From: a virus
Virus record (IMG/VR): IMGVR_UViG_3300034092_000355
Coordinates: 1 to 43,222 of that record
Length of the DNA: 43,222 nucleotides
Direction: 5' to 3' (one strand)
Numbering within the stretch: position 1 is the first letter of the stretch; every line of letters begins with the position of its first letter. A model generated the notes under the pieces. The model made no database searches and was not told where the DNA came from. It saw only the letters and a program-made list of their open reading frames with translations. The translations under genes were made by a program, and so were the position numbers. Shown piece by piece: positions 23,938 through 31,352 of the stretch.

Positions 23938-26836
23938 TATCCTTCTCAGTAATAAGGCGTGAAATCTTCAGCACAGCCACACGCATCTGGGGGCCACGGG
24001 TCTTGGCGGTCATGTCCTTCTTGGAGATTTCCGACACCTTGAACAGCGCCCCAAGCTGACGCTTGAAGTCCGCGTAGCCGAAGCTCATGTTGGCGCAGCA
24101 AGCCTTGAGCATACTCTGCTCGATGAAGTAGTCAATGTACCCCGGCGTTGCGCCGTGCTCAATGCGCCCCATGATGCGTGATCTGGTGGTCGAGTCATCG
24201 ACCTCCTTGCCGTTGCCAAGCTCTGCCAGTACGCGGTTGCCCTCGACGTGGCGGATAACGATGAACTGGCCGTAGTGCTCGCGGGTATAAGCGTTCAGGA
24301 CATCTTCGGCGCTACGGGCGTTGCCTTTGATATTGTTGCGCATGCCGGTGACAATCCCGTGCAGGAACTCGATGATCTTGCCCATCGGTATGTCAATGAT
24401 ACCGGCATGGGTGCTCGACATGAGAATGCCAGCGCCGACCAGCTCGGCAATACCCGCCATCCAGAAGCGCTCATCATTGGTAGCGTTGAACTCCTTGTAC
24501 ATGTTCGACACGATCTCGGGCACCATTGTCTTGAGCAACTCGACGTTCTTGGCCATGTACTCGACCAGCATGTGGCCAGCTACCGCATAGTTGTGCTGCA
24601 AGGACTTGACGATCTCAATCTCGTGCGGCTCCCATGTCAGCGGCTGGTCCATGATGAACTCCAGCAGGCGGCGAAGCTCGCCCTCAGACGCATGGTTGCG
24701 GCCCCCCGTGAGCATATCAACGGCGTGGGTGTTGGACGACATGATCGCCACGGTCATCCATGTGGACAGGTTCAAGCGCTCTTTGTTGGAGCCGGACTCC
24801 ATACGCTCCTTGCCACGGCCCTCGGTCATGTCCAGCAGGAACTCGGGGAACCACTCGAAGTTGTTGCGGTTCTTGCTGGTGATCTCATCCGTAATCAGCG
24901 GGTTGCTGTTGAGTAGACCCAAGCGCTGCTGCATGGCTACGGGGGATGTGCCCTTGCCTGTGCGGTAGTGGGTGGGGTGGCCCCAGACGGATGCGGCTGC
25001 TTCCAGCGCCAGCGTCTTGCCTGTGCCGGACTCGGTTGAGCCGCAGTGGTAGGTCATGCCGTAGATACCCGTGAAGCGCATCAGGGGCGCTCCAGCACCG
25101 GCAAGCATGACGGCCAAGTGGGCGTACATCTTCTTGTGGATAAGTAGGTTGATGAACGCACGCCACGCCTCGATGGTGCCGGTTGGTTTGGTGTTTGCCA
25201 CGATGTTCTCAAGTCCGGCCATAGGCACGGAGATGGGCGCTGCTGCCTTGCTGTAAATCTTGCCAGCGAAGACGTAGGTATCGTCCTCTTGCCAGCCATA
25301 GTTTGATGGCACTTTAACGGCTGCCTTACCGGTACTTGCTTGTTCCACGCATGCCCTCACATATTCAAAAAGGTTTTTGTCATTACCAGCGCCAAAGGAG
25401 GCGATGATGTTTTGTTGAGCCAGTGCTTTGACTGTCTCGTCTTTGCTCACCACCGCTCTTTGCGGGATGGTGATTGTTGCTGGGCCTTCTGGCCGCAGCG
25501 CTAGCATGTGAACAGTGTGTTCACCGCCGCTGTTCAGGATATCCACCACGAACAGATCGTATGGCAACAACATCACCTGCTTCTTGGTTGTGTTGCCGTC
25601 AGCATCTTCCATCGACTTTTCGGAAAACACGCCGCCCTTGCTGCCGTAGCCGAACCCACGCGGAGGCGTAGGACGCAGCAGTTTCTTGACCTCGGGCGCG
25701 ATGCTAGGGCTTTCCGATGGGATAACGATTTCGATTTCTTTCTCAGCCACGTCCATTTCAATCACACGGCCAAGCGCAAGCGGGTTGGTGATCTTGCCAA
25801 AGTGTTGACACCCGTCACAGCCGCCCGGGTTCTCGCTCTCAAACTTCACGCACGGGTACGGCCCCTTGATCTGCGCCTGCTTTTCACGCATGCGCTGCTC
25901 GTCGTAGGGATGCAACCCACTGAGCCACGCCGCTGCACGCTCGCCGTCCGAACACTTCTGGGCAATGCTCAGCCAGCCACGCCACAAGGGCTCCATGCCG
26001 TCCTCTTCGGCGTTCTCTACGAAGTGCTTGAGCTGAGCGCAGCCGGTGCCGTTCTTGGTCTTCAGGAAGATCGTGCCGAACTTGGTCGTGCTGTTCTCAA
26101 ACAACTTGGCTCCGGCCATCGTAGTCGGCACTGCTGGCGCTGCATCTGGGCGCTTCCCCGGCAGGCTCAACGCAGACGTTGCCGCTGCTGGAGCCGTCGT
26201 AGTTAGCTTGGCTGCAATGGCTTGGCTGATGGTGTCAAAGTTAAAGCGGTCGCCCTCGGTCAGCAGCTTGACTTGCTTAGGCTCCCCGTACTTCCACGAG
26301 CCATCCTCTTTGTTCTTCTTAAAGTTGAACGTGTTGGGGATCCGCAGCACCCGTGCAGCGTCTGCTGTCACAGTCATGTCGATGTTGAGCTTTTGCTGCT
26401 TGCACAGGCGCTTCAAGTTCTCGGCAGTGGGCTTCCACACAGCCACATCGATGTCTTCAGTGAACGGCCAGTAGCAGTGCAGCCCGCCGCCAGAGAACAC
26501 GATCCACGGAGCGCCCAGCGCATCCAAGCCAGTTTCGGCAAGGAACGCACCGAGTGCCAGCGCAGCCTGCTTCTTGGAAGCGTAGCCGTCCATGTCGATG
26601 AACAGGGATTTGATGGAGCGAGCGTTCTCTGCCGTGCGCTTGCCCGATGTCTCGAACGATGCCAGTGCGAAGTAAACGTCCTGCTGTGCCTCGACCCAGT
26701 TGTCTACGGCAGGGTAAAAGTCTTCCAGATTCTCGACATACCGGTGCTCTTTCTTTTTTGTGCTCAGTTCCGCCGCGCAGTACAACCCGTTATCCGGGGA
26801 CGGCAAAACCACCGCAAGGAATTCAAGCGGGTTCAT
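23900..26836 (-). CDS. Primase-helicase: AEP primase fused to DUF927-type helicase
   Basis: A 978-aa replication protein. The N-terminal third is an archaeo-eukaryotic-type primase: acidic pair in FIDMDGY (D81, D83), SGGGLHCYWPF with H120, a third acid in NIDMTVTADA (D153), and ARVLRIPNTFNFK after it. A small Cys cluster (GGCDGCQHFG, near residue 345) follows a linker. The C-terminal half is a DUF927-like P-loop ATPase: STESGTGKT with K607/T608 and LITDEITS as Walker B. The first Gly of a classical Walker A is Thr here. It would unwind DNA and lay primers for the family A polymerase. ATG follows CCAAGGACGCTA. Very secure as a primase-helicase. Confidence 0.88.
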   Translation of the reverse strand: MNPLEFLAVVLPSPDNGLYCAAELSTKKKEHRYVENLEDFYPAVDNWVEAQQDVYFALASFETSGKRTAENARSIKSLFIDMDGYASKKQAALALGAFLAETGLDALGAPWIVFSGGGLHCYWPFTEDIDVAVWKPTAENLKRLCKQQKLNIDMTVTADAARVLRIPNTFNFKKNKEDGSWKYGEPKQVKLLTEGDRFNFDTISQAIAAKLTTTAPAAATSALSLPGKRPDAAPAVPTTMAGAKLFENSTTKFGTIFLKTKNGTGCAQLKHFVENAEEDGMEPLWRGWLSIAQKCSDGERAAAWLSGLHPYDEQRMREKQAQIKGPYPCVKFESENPGGCDGCQHFGKITNPLALGRVIEMDVAEKEIEIVIPSESPSIAPEVKKLLRPTPPRGFGYGSKGGVFSEKSMEDADGNTTKKQVMLLPYDLFVVDILNSGGEHTVHMLALRPEGPATITIPQRAVVSKDETVKALAQQNIIASFGAGNDKNLFEYVRACVEQASTGKAAVKVPSNYGWQEDDTYVFAGKIYSKAAAPISVPMAGLENIVANTKPTGTIEAWRAFINLLIHKKMYAHLAVMLAGAGAPLMRFTGIYGMTYHCGSTESGTGKTLALEAAASVWGHPTHYRTGKGTSPVAMQQRLGLLNSNPLITDEITSKNRNNFEWFPEFLLDMTEGRGKERMESGSNKERLNLSTWMTVAIMSSNTHAVDMLTGGRNHASEGELRRLLEFIMDQPLTWEPHEIEIVKSLQHNYAVAGHMLVEYMAKNVELLKTMVPEIVSNMYKEFNATNDERFWMAGIAELVGAGILMSSTHAGIIDIPMGKIIEFLHGIVTGMRNNIKGNARSAEDVLNAYTREHYGQFIVIRHVEGNRVLAELGNGKEVDDSTTRSRIMGRIEHGATPGYIDYFIEQSMLKACCANMSFGYADFKRQLGALFKVSEISKKDMTAKTRGPQMRVAVLKISRLITEKDNELLNSVPVGQD

Positions 26837-26851
26837 TAGCGTCCTTGGGGT

Positions 26852-27034
26852 TTACGCGAACAGGTCGAGTTGCTTTTCGTCGCGGACGGGGTATTCGTTG
26901 ATAACGGCGAGGCGGCAGAAGCGGGAGTACAACTCAAACTGAACGTCGAGCGGGAAGCCCTCTGCTGTCCAGATGTTGTCGCAGTGCAAGATCAACTCGC
27001 GGTTGCTCAGGCTTGAAGGTTGTAGTGTTGACAT
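26852..27034 (-). CDS. Small conserved protein upstream of primase-helicase
   Basis: A 60-aa protein (STLQPSSLSNRELILHCDNI; later VINEYPVRDEKQLDLFA). I choose ATG 27034, which has GGAA seven bases upstream; an ATG at 27046 gives four more residues but has its purine-rich site only 1 base away. It overlaps the end of the HTH gene by 28 bases and ends 15 bases before the primase-helicase, so the three are one transcript. Small helical proteins with the phrase LSNRELI occur beside replication genes in related phages. Function unknown. Confidence 0.65.
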   Translation of the reverse strand: MSTLQPSSLSNRELILHCDNIWTAEGFPLDVQFELYSRFCRLAVINEYPVRDEKQLDLFA

Positions 27035-27285
27035 ATTTTTTTCCATGCCTCGTCGGCAGAGCGTGAAGTTTGAAGGAATTTGAGCAGCGTTTCTACGCGG
27101 TGCTCGTACGCAGGAAAGATGTCTCCGCCTGCGAACCAGTTGTATGCGGTCTGGCGTGTAACGCCTAGCGCTTTGGAGATGCGAACGACAGAGAAGTCAT
27201 GGTGAACAGCCCAACGTCCGAGCTGATTGCCCGGAGTCTTCGGCGCACGCATAACCATGTCGATTGTTTTTTGTGAGTAGGCCAT
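27007..27285 (-). CDS. Helix-turn-helix DNA-binding protein
   Basis: A 92-aa protein with a Cro/CI-like helix-turn-helix at residues ~31-52: FSVVRISKALGVTRQTAYNW, where ISKALGV is helix two and RQTAYNWF the recognition helix. The N-terminus contains KTPGNQLGRWAVHHD, typical of single-domain phage regulators that sit beside replication genes. The C-terminal part is helical (HRVETLLKFLQTS). No strong ribosome site precedes ATG 27285; instead the G-run/C-run element A ends 10 bases upstream, so its translation or transcription may be controlled through that element. Target sites are unknown. It need not be a lysogeny repressor, since no integrase is visible. Confidence 0.75.
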   Translation of the reverse strand: MAYSQKTIDMVMRAPKTPGNQLGRWAVHHDFSVVRISKALGVTRQTAYNWFAGGDIFPAYEHRVETLLKFLQTSRSADEAWKKICQHYNLQA

Positions 27286-27295
27286 AAGGGTCTTA

Positions 27296-27394
27296 AAGGT
27301 GGGGGTACTCGCTGCGTCTGTGCCTTACTGGTTATTGCCACAATTCCCTGTTACGGGTCAGAGGCATCACAGCATCCGCTTTCCCCCCGAAACT
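27296..27394 (-). repeat. G-run/C-run intergenic element, copy A
   Basis: On the minus strand it reads AGTTTCGGGGGGAA at its 5' end and AGTACCCCCACCTT at its 3' end, 99 bases in all, filling the gap between a stop codon (27398) and the HTH start codon (27285). The end blocks match copy B (27993-28079): 14 of 14 bases at one end and 18 of 19 at the other (27376-27394 against 28061-28079). The interior differs but can pair internally (CTGTG with CACAG, CCC with GGG around GTAACA), and the end runs can close the structure (GGGGG with CCCCC). It could be a structured 5' leader, a protein-binding site or a paired operator. Confidence 0.6.
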
Positions 27395-27397
27395 TAC

Positions 27398-27682
27398 TTA
27401 GGTCTTGGCAGGGAACAGTTGGGCCAGCACAGCCTCATACTGGGTCTTGCGGCGCTCCAGCAGCGCTACCTTGTCCAGCTTGTCCAACAGGCTCGGGAAG
27501 TTGATGTCTTCCTTGGCGCACTGCTCTTGGATGTCTGCCTCAAGGCGAATGAGTTCATCGTCCAGCTTGGCCATCTCTAGCTCAGCTTGGCTGCGAACCT
27601 TGCGTGCTCGGATGGGTGCCAGTGCTTCGGACAGTTTCTCCTTGGACATGGCGATGATTTCTGCGAATGGTTTGAGTTTCAT
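27398..27682 (-). CDS. Coiled-coil protein
   Basis: A 94-aa, almost fully helical protein: KPFAEIIAMSKEKLSEALAP, then a basic stretch (IRARKVRSQAEL) and a heptad-like run (AKLDDELIRLEADIQEQCAK), ending ERRKTQYEAVLAQLFPAK. Small coiled-coil proteins of this look occur between ssDNA-binding and primase genes of many phages; no function is known. ATG 27682 overlaps the stop of the upstream gene by 4 bases and has AGGAGAAACATT upstream. It is followed at once by the G-run end of element A. Confidence 0.7.
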   Translation of the reverse strand: MKLKPFAEIIAMSKEKLSEALAPIRARKVRSQAELEMAKLDDELIRLEADIQEQCAKEDINFPSLLDKLDKVALLERRKTQYEAVLAQLFPAKT

Positions 27683-27978
27683 AATGTTTCTCCTGTGAGT
27701 AAAAGTTTGTTGTCTGGTTTGTTGAGGAATGCCAACGGGCTTTTTGGATCGTGTTTTGGTTTTTGGCTCTGTTCCTGACTCATCTGACCGAAAAGTGCTT
27801 GGCCTCCCTGTATGTGCCCGAAGCCTTGTTGCACGTACATCTGCTGCTGCTGTATGAGTCGGCGGTAGTCTTCCTCTTTCATGTGGCGAAGCTGCATCTC
27901 ACGCTCGTGCTCGTACCTCTCTCGCTCAAGATATACGTCACGGTTGGCATCGTAAAGCTGGTTCGTTGTTACTGCCAT
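27679..27978 (-). CDS. Charged helical protein of unknown function
   Basis: A 99-aa protein with a long charged helix (residues ~10-50: YLERERYEHEREMQLRHMKE, then a Gln run RRLIQQQQMYVQQ) and a flexible Ser/Pro/Lys C-terminus. No family recognised. ATG 27978 is preceded by CAAGGAGAAAGAC, a strong site, which itself begins just after the CCCCC end of element B. Its stop overlaps the next gene by 4 bases. Probably accessory to replication by position only. Confidence 0.6.
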   Translation of the reverse strand: MAVTTNQLYDANRDVYLERERYEHEREMQLRHMKEEDYRRLIQQQQMYVQQGFGHIQGGQALFGQMSQEQSQKPKHDPKSPLAFLNKPDNKLLLTGETL

Positions 27979-27992
27979 GTCTTTCTCCTTGT

Positions 27993-28079
27993 AAGGTGGG
28001 GGTACTGACGGTGCTCTCCTTGTGACGGCACCAGTTTATTGGTAGAGAGCGAGGCGACTCCCGCGTTCCCCCCGAAACT
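27993..28079 (-). repeat. G-run/C-run intergenic element, copy B
   Basis: An 87-base relative of the element at 27296-27394, with the same ends on the minus strand (AGTTTCGGGGGGAA and AGTACCCCCACCTT). It starts 3 bases after the stop of the ssDNA-binding protein gene and ends 15 bases before the ATG of the 99-aa gene. The interior differs from copy A but again can fold: GCTCTC pairs with GAGAGC, ACCA with TGGT around ATAAAC, and GGGGG with CCCCC at the base. Conserved ends, variable yet pairable middles and the same position relative to flanking genes suggest one functional element in two copies. Confidence 0.6.
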
Positions 28080-28081
28080 AA

Positions 28082-29053
28082 TTATTCGTCATCCCAGTCG
28101 GCAACGACATCGGCCAGCGCTTTCTTGCCGGGCACAGCCGTTGGCTTTGCCGCTGCTGCCTTCTTCACGACTGGCTCTTCGTCTTCCTCGGGCGCTTCGA
28201 CCACTGGGGCTGGCTTGGCCTTGGCTTTAGCCTTGGGGGCTGGTGCGGGGGCTTCGTCTTCCTCGGGCTCTTCGACCACTGGTGCGGCCTTGGCCTTCGG
28301 CGCTGCACCCTTGAGCGCATCAGCAGGCTTGCCCATGTCCATACCAGTGGAGTCCATCGTGATGGCTTTCTTGGCTTCGGCGGTGTCGCCCTGCTTGGTG
28401 GCTTCAGCGAACTCGTCATCAGTCAACCAGCGCATGGCCTTGAAGAACAGCTTGGGGGACTCGCTGGCAGTGTCGAACTTCATGCGGGTCACAACAGTGC
28501 TCGGGTCAACGCCTTGGGCCACGAGCCAGCGTGCGTACGCTTGCAGTGGGCGGTTGTCGCCTTCGTCCTTACCGAAGATCGAGGTGGCTGGCAGGGATAA
28601 CTGCATCACATCGCCTTCGATGTTGTTGGCCAAGACGACTGCCAAGCGCTGCTGGTAACGGCAAGCGCGGGTATTGCCAGTACCGGAACCGGCCACGTTC
28701 TGTGGGCAGGCTGCGCAGGTGTCGGACTGTTTGTTCTTGCTATTGGAGTCTGGTGTGTCGCCATCGTTGGACTGACAGTCAGGTTTGGCGGCGGTTGCGT
28801 CCTTGTCGTACTTGGCGGCGTAGAACACACGGGCCACTTTCGGTGCGGCCTTGACGATCACCACATCGAGGAAGCGCTCATCGACTGCTGCGATTTCTTT
28901 GCCGTCAGAGATCAGACGGAACACGCCACCTTTGATCGACACGCGTTTGCCGCTGGCACCACCACCCGCAAGGGCTTTGGCAATGTCAGACATCTCGGCC
29001 TTGCGTGCGAAGGCGGGTACTTGGGCGGGGTTAAACAGAGCTACATTACTCAT
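28082..29053 (-). CDS. Probable single-stranded DNA-binding protein
   Basis: A 323-aa protein. The N-terminal ~215 residues look like an OB-type phage ssDNA-binding core (RVSIKGGVFRLISDGKEIAA; FLDVVIVKAAPKVARVFYAA; LQAYARWLVAQGVDPSTVV) with four Cys spaced for a zinc site (C93, C113, C116, C131). The C-terminus is a long Ala/Pro/Lys linker with two related blocks (APVVEEPEEDEAPAP and APVVEAPEEDEEPVV) and a short acidic tail (DWDDE). Acidic tips in ssDNA-binding proteins contact polymerase and helicase. It lies between the SNF2 helicase side and the primase-helicase side of the replication block. Function assigned from layout and context; I did not confirm a family match. Confidence 0.7.
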   Translation of the reverse strand: MSNVALFNPAQVPAFARKAEMSDIAKALAGGGASGKRVSIKGGVFRLISDGKEIAAVDERFLDVVIVKAAPKVARVFYAAKYDKDATAAKPDCQSNDGDTPDSNSKNKQSDTCAACPQNVAGSGTGNTRACRYQQRLAVVLANNIEGDVMQLSLPATSIFGKDEGDNRPLQAYARWLVAQGVDPSTVVTRMKFDTASESPKLFFKAMRWLTDDEFAEATKQGDTAEAKKAITMDSTGMDMGKPADALKGAAPKAKAAPVVEEPEEDEAPAPAPKAKAKAKPAPVVEAPEEDEEPVVKKAAAAKPTAVPGKKALADVVADWDDE

Positions 29054-29064
29054 GGTCTTCTTTC

Positions 29065-29469
29065 TTACTTGCTTGGTTTGCGAACGGAAATATCGTACTC
29101 AGCGTTGGAGTTGAGTCCGGGTGGCAGAACGCCGGGGTTTTCTTCGAGGAACTGCTTCATGTTGGTCTGAGCAATTCGTTTCTCGAACAGGTCGAGCGCG
29201 TCATGCTGCGTCACAAAGGTCTTGAACGAGTCCCAGTCCGTTGTTGAGTAGCGTGTCTTGATCGACATGACAACAGTGCCTTGCGGCGTGTTGACGGATG
29301 TGACGCCAAGCGCTTGCATCTGGTCTTTCATTGCATGCTTGATGTCGTCTTGCGTAGCCTTGAGCAACTCCACTTTCGTGTCGTACTCTCTGGTCAGGGT
29401 TTCGATTTCGCTGCGAATCTTTCGGTAGACCTTCGCTAACTTGTCGAGTGGTATGACTGTTGTAGTCAT
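29065..29469 (-). CDS. Conserved phage protein next to ssDNA-binding gene
   Basis: A 134-aa protein. An N-terminal coiled coil (KLAKVYRKIRSEIETLTREY) is followed by GVTSVNTPQGTVVMSIKTRY, WDSFKTFVTQHDALDLFEKR and a closing FLEENPGVLPPGLN with EYDISVRKP. This arrangement is one of the commonest unnamed proteins in phage replication blocks, nearly always near recombination or ssDNA-binding genes. Its activity is unknown to me. ATG 29469 follows TAGGAGAAGCCC. It ends 11 bases before the ssDNA-binding protein gene, implying joint expression. Confidence 0.75.
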   Translation of the reverse strand: MTTTVIPLDKLAKVYRKIRSEIETLTREYDTKVELLKATQDDIKHAMKDQMQALGVTSVNTPQGTVVMSIKTRYSTTDWDSFKTFVTQHDALDLFEKRIAQTNMKQFLEENPGVLPPGLNSNAEYDISVRKPSK

Positions 29470-29504
29470 GGGCTTCTCCTATTTTTGTTTGTCTAAGGTT
29501 GGAC

Positions 29505-29532
29505 AGTGTACACAGGTTTCTGGTCTTTGCAA
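29505..29532 (-). promoter_or_regulatory. Weak sigma70-like promoter candidate
   Basis: In the 68-base gap upstream of the 134-aa gene, the minus strand reads TTGCAA (29532-29527), a 16-base spacer, then TACACT (29510-29505). Each box matches four of six consensus bases. The -10 side overlaps a GTGTACAC palindrome (29507-29514). This is the widest gap between 28082 and 32339, which makes a local promoter plausible, but the match is modest and the gap also fits a simple leader. Confidence 0.25.
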
Positions 29533-29537
29533 CTCCT

Positions 29538-31100
29538 TTATTTTTTAATTTCCATGTTGAACATCTCAGTCAAAAGTGAGTGACTGCTTACATTACTTTG
29601 CAAGGCTTTGAACATCTTCTTCTCGATGGGGCTACCCTCGATGTGAATGACCGTCACCTTGTCAGAGTTCTGACCCTTCCTGTCAGCGCGTGCAATGCAC
29701 TGCACGTACTGCTCAACAGACATCAACGGTCCGTAGAACACCACAGTGTCCGCAGCAGTTAGGGTAATCCCGTGTGCCGATGCCTGCGGTTGCATCACAA
29801 GGACTCGCGGGTTGGCTTCGGTTTGAAAGCGCTTGATGATGTCAGCACGCTTGGGCGCTGTAACGCCGCCGTGTATGCACTCCGCGCTGATGCCCTTCTT
29901 GAGCAGGTGCGTGTGCAGCGCGTCAATGCTGGAGCGGAACAGCGCGAAGATCAGAACCTTGCGGTCAGTCTCCTCAAGGATTTCTTCAATGACGCTAAGC
30001 CTTGGGCTGGCATCAAACTCTACTACCTCGTGGTCGTCCGTGTAGGCCGCACCACAACTGATCTGGAGCAGCTTGGACACGCTAGCTGCGGCATTGACCG
30101 CGCTGATTGTTTCCCCCGCCGCATGGATCATCATGCTGTCCTTGAGCAAGTTGTAGTACTTGGCCTGCTGCGGTGTGAGCGCCACTTCACGCGTCACGGT
30201 AACGACCGGTGGCAAGTCCAGACACTGCGCCTTGGTGAACCTGATGGCCGGTTGCAGCGCCTCATGCACGAGGTTCTTTGCGTCAGGCTTCGGTGCCCAC
30301 TTGAACATGGTGATCTTGTTCATCACTTTGTCGCGCCATGCTGTGAAGAACTTCGGAACACCCTCCGGGTTCACCAGCTTGGCCAAGCCATACGCATCGA
30401 CCGGAGACTGAGACGCAGGAGTTCCCGTCATCATCCACAAAAAAGTCTGGGGCTTGATGATTGTTGATAGGGACTTCCAGCGCTTGGTGCTCATGGTCTT
30501 GTACGCATTGGCCTCATCAACGATGACCAGATCAAACTTGCCGTTGGCCACGATCTCACTGGCGATCAGGTTCAAGCCCTCGTAGTTGGTGATGACGATC
30601 TCGTAGTTCTTCTGGATCATCTCGATGCGGCGCGATGCTTGCGGGTGGTGGGCAATGATGGCCGAGCGGTGGATGACGCTGTTGCTGATGTCTCCCATCC
30701 AAGCGGACTGCATGATCGACAACGGGCACAGGATAAGCACGCGCCTGATCTCCCCACGCTGCATCAGATAGTCAGCCGCCCACAGCGCACTGAGCGTCTT
30801 GCCTGTGCCGGGTTCACTGAACACGAACGCCTTGCGGTTAAGCGTCAGGAACGATGCCGTCTCGATCTGGTGCTCCATCGGCGTGTAGCGCCCGGGCCAG
30901 TCGTAGTTGCGTGTGATTGGCGATGGCAAGTTCTTGACGCCGAGGTTCTTGAGAACTCTGACTTCATCCAACCCCCAGAAAACTGCTACCGAACTTGATC
31001 CGTCATCGTGCTCTTCAACTACCTTGCTTCTCGGAATTACCCGATACTTCTCAGGGCTGCGCGTACGCAAGAGCAGCGCCTTGTTCTCGATGATTTCCAT
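29538..31100 (-). CDS. SNF2-family DNA helicase/translocase
   Basis: A 520-aa superfamily 2 helicase of the SNF2/RAD54 type. Motifs in order: Q-like TPMEHQIETASFL (residues 73-85), Walker A SEPGTGKT with K101, Ia VLILCPLSIMQSAW, DEAN at 195-198 as motif II (a DExx variant), MMTGTPASQSP as motif III, and C-terminal motifs VLIFALFRSSID, CIHGG, LVMQPQASAHGITL and QCIARADRKGQ as motif VI. Phage members of this family (such as T4 UvsW-like or aquatic phage SNF2 proteins) remodel branched DNA and help recombination-dependent replication. ATG follows GGAGAAGCA. It precedes the conserved 134-aa and ssDNA-binding genes in the same transcript. Confidence 0.9.
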   Translation of the reverse strand: MEIIENKALLLRTRSPEKYRVIPRSKVVEEHDDGSSSVAVFWGLDEVRVLKNLGVKNLPSPITRNYDWPGRYTPMEHQIETASFLTLNRKAFVFSEPGTGKTLSALWAADYLMQRGEIRRVLILCPLSIMQSAWMGDISNSVIHRSAIIAHHPQASRRIEMIQKNYEIVITNYEGLNLIASEIVANGKFDLVIVDEANAYKTMSTKRWKSLSTIIKPQTFLWMMTGTPASQSPVDAYGLAKLVNPEGVPKFFTAWRDKVMNKITMFKWAPKPDAKNLVHEALQPAIRFTKAQCLDLPPVVTVTREVALTPQQAKYYNLLKDSMMIHAAGETISAVNAAASVSKLLQISCGAAYTDDHEVVEFDASPRLSVIEEILEETDRKVLIFALFRSSIDALHTHLLKKGISAECIHGGVTAPKRADIIKRFQTEANPRVLVMQPQASAHGITLTAADTVVFYGPLMSVEQYVQCIARADRKGQNSDKVTVIHIEGSPIEKKMFKALQSNVSSHSLLTEMFNMEIKK

Positions 31101-31115
31101 TGCTTCTCCATGTTC

Positions 31116-31349
31116 TTATTTGTTGTCGCCTTGATTGGCGCTCTTGCTGCGTAGTCGCGTGTTGCCCGGTATGGTCTTGCCACCTTTGCGCAGGGGCTTG
31201 ATGTGGTCGATGTCCTTGCCTGCGCGGTCTACGCCCTTCTTGTCGTACGCCCGCCGTGCCTTCTGGCGTTCGTGTTGGTCTGAACTAGGGCCGGACTTGC
31301 CGGTTTCTAAATCGCGCTTGTACTCTTTCTTGTAGTCTCTGGTTGCCAT
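31116..31349 (-). CDS. HNH-type nuclease domain protein
   Basis: A 77-aa basic protein. The C-terminal half carries an HNH-like core: DIDHIKPLRKGGKTIPGNTR, with H49 and N63, then SANQGD with N72. The N-terminal half is Lys/Arg-rich (RDYKKEYKRDLETGK), suiting DNA contact. This small type, lacking extra domains, is common in phages and may nick DNA for packaging, recombination or homing. It is a compact free-standing unit between the SNF2 helicase and PD-(D/E)XK nuclease genes. No sign of an intron or inserted position typical of a homing gene. Confidence 0.75.
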   Translation of the reverse strand: MATRDYKKEYKRDLETGKSGPSSDQHERQKARRAYDKKGVDRAGKDIDHIKPLRKGGKTIPGNTRLRSKSANQGDNK

Positions 31350-31352
31350 GAT

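Noticed and set aside
24248-26839. Plus-strand frames of 200-230 codons opposite the primase-helicase
   Set aside because: The minus-strand gene has catalytic motifs throughout; the plus frames are compositional shadows.
27007-27285. HTH protein as evidence of lysogeny
   Set aside because: No integrase, att site, antirepressor or divergent repressor promoter is visible; small HTH proteins also occur in lytic phages.
27296-28079. The G-run/C-run elements as tRNA genes
   Set aside because: The ends pair for only about five bases, there is no T-arm GGTTCRA sequence or anticodon arm, and the lengths (99 and 87) differ with no intron signature.
29470-29537. A 17-codon TTG-started frame in the gap upstream of the 134-aa gene
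   Set aside because: The purine-rich AAGGAG touches the TTG with no spacer, so initiation there is unlikely.
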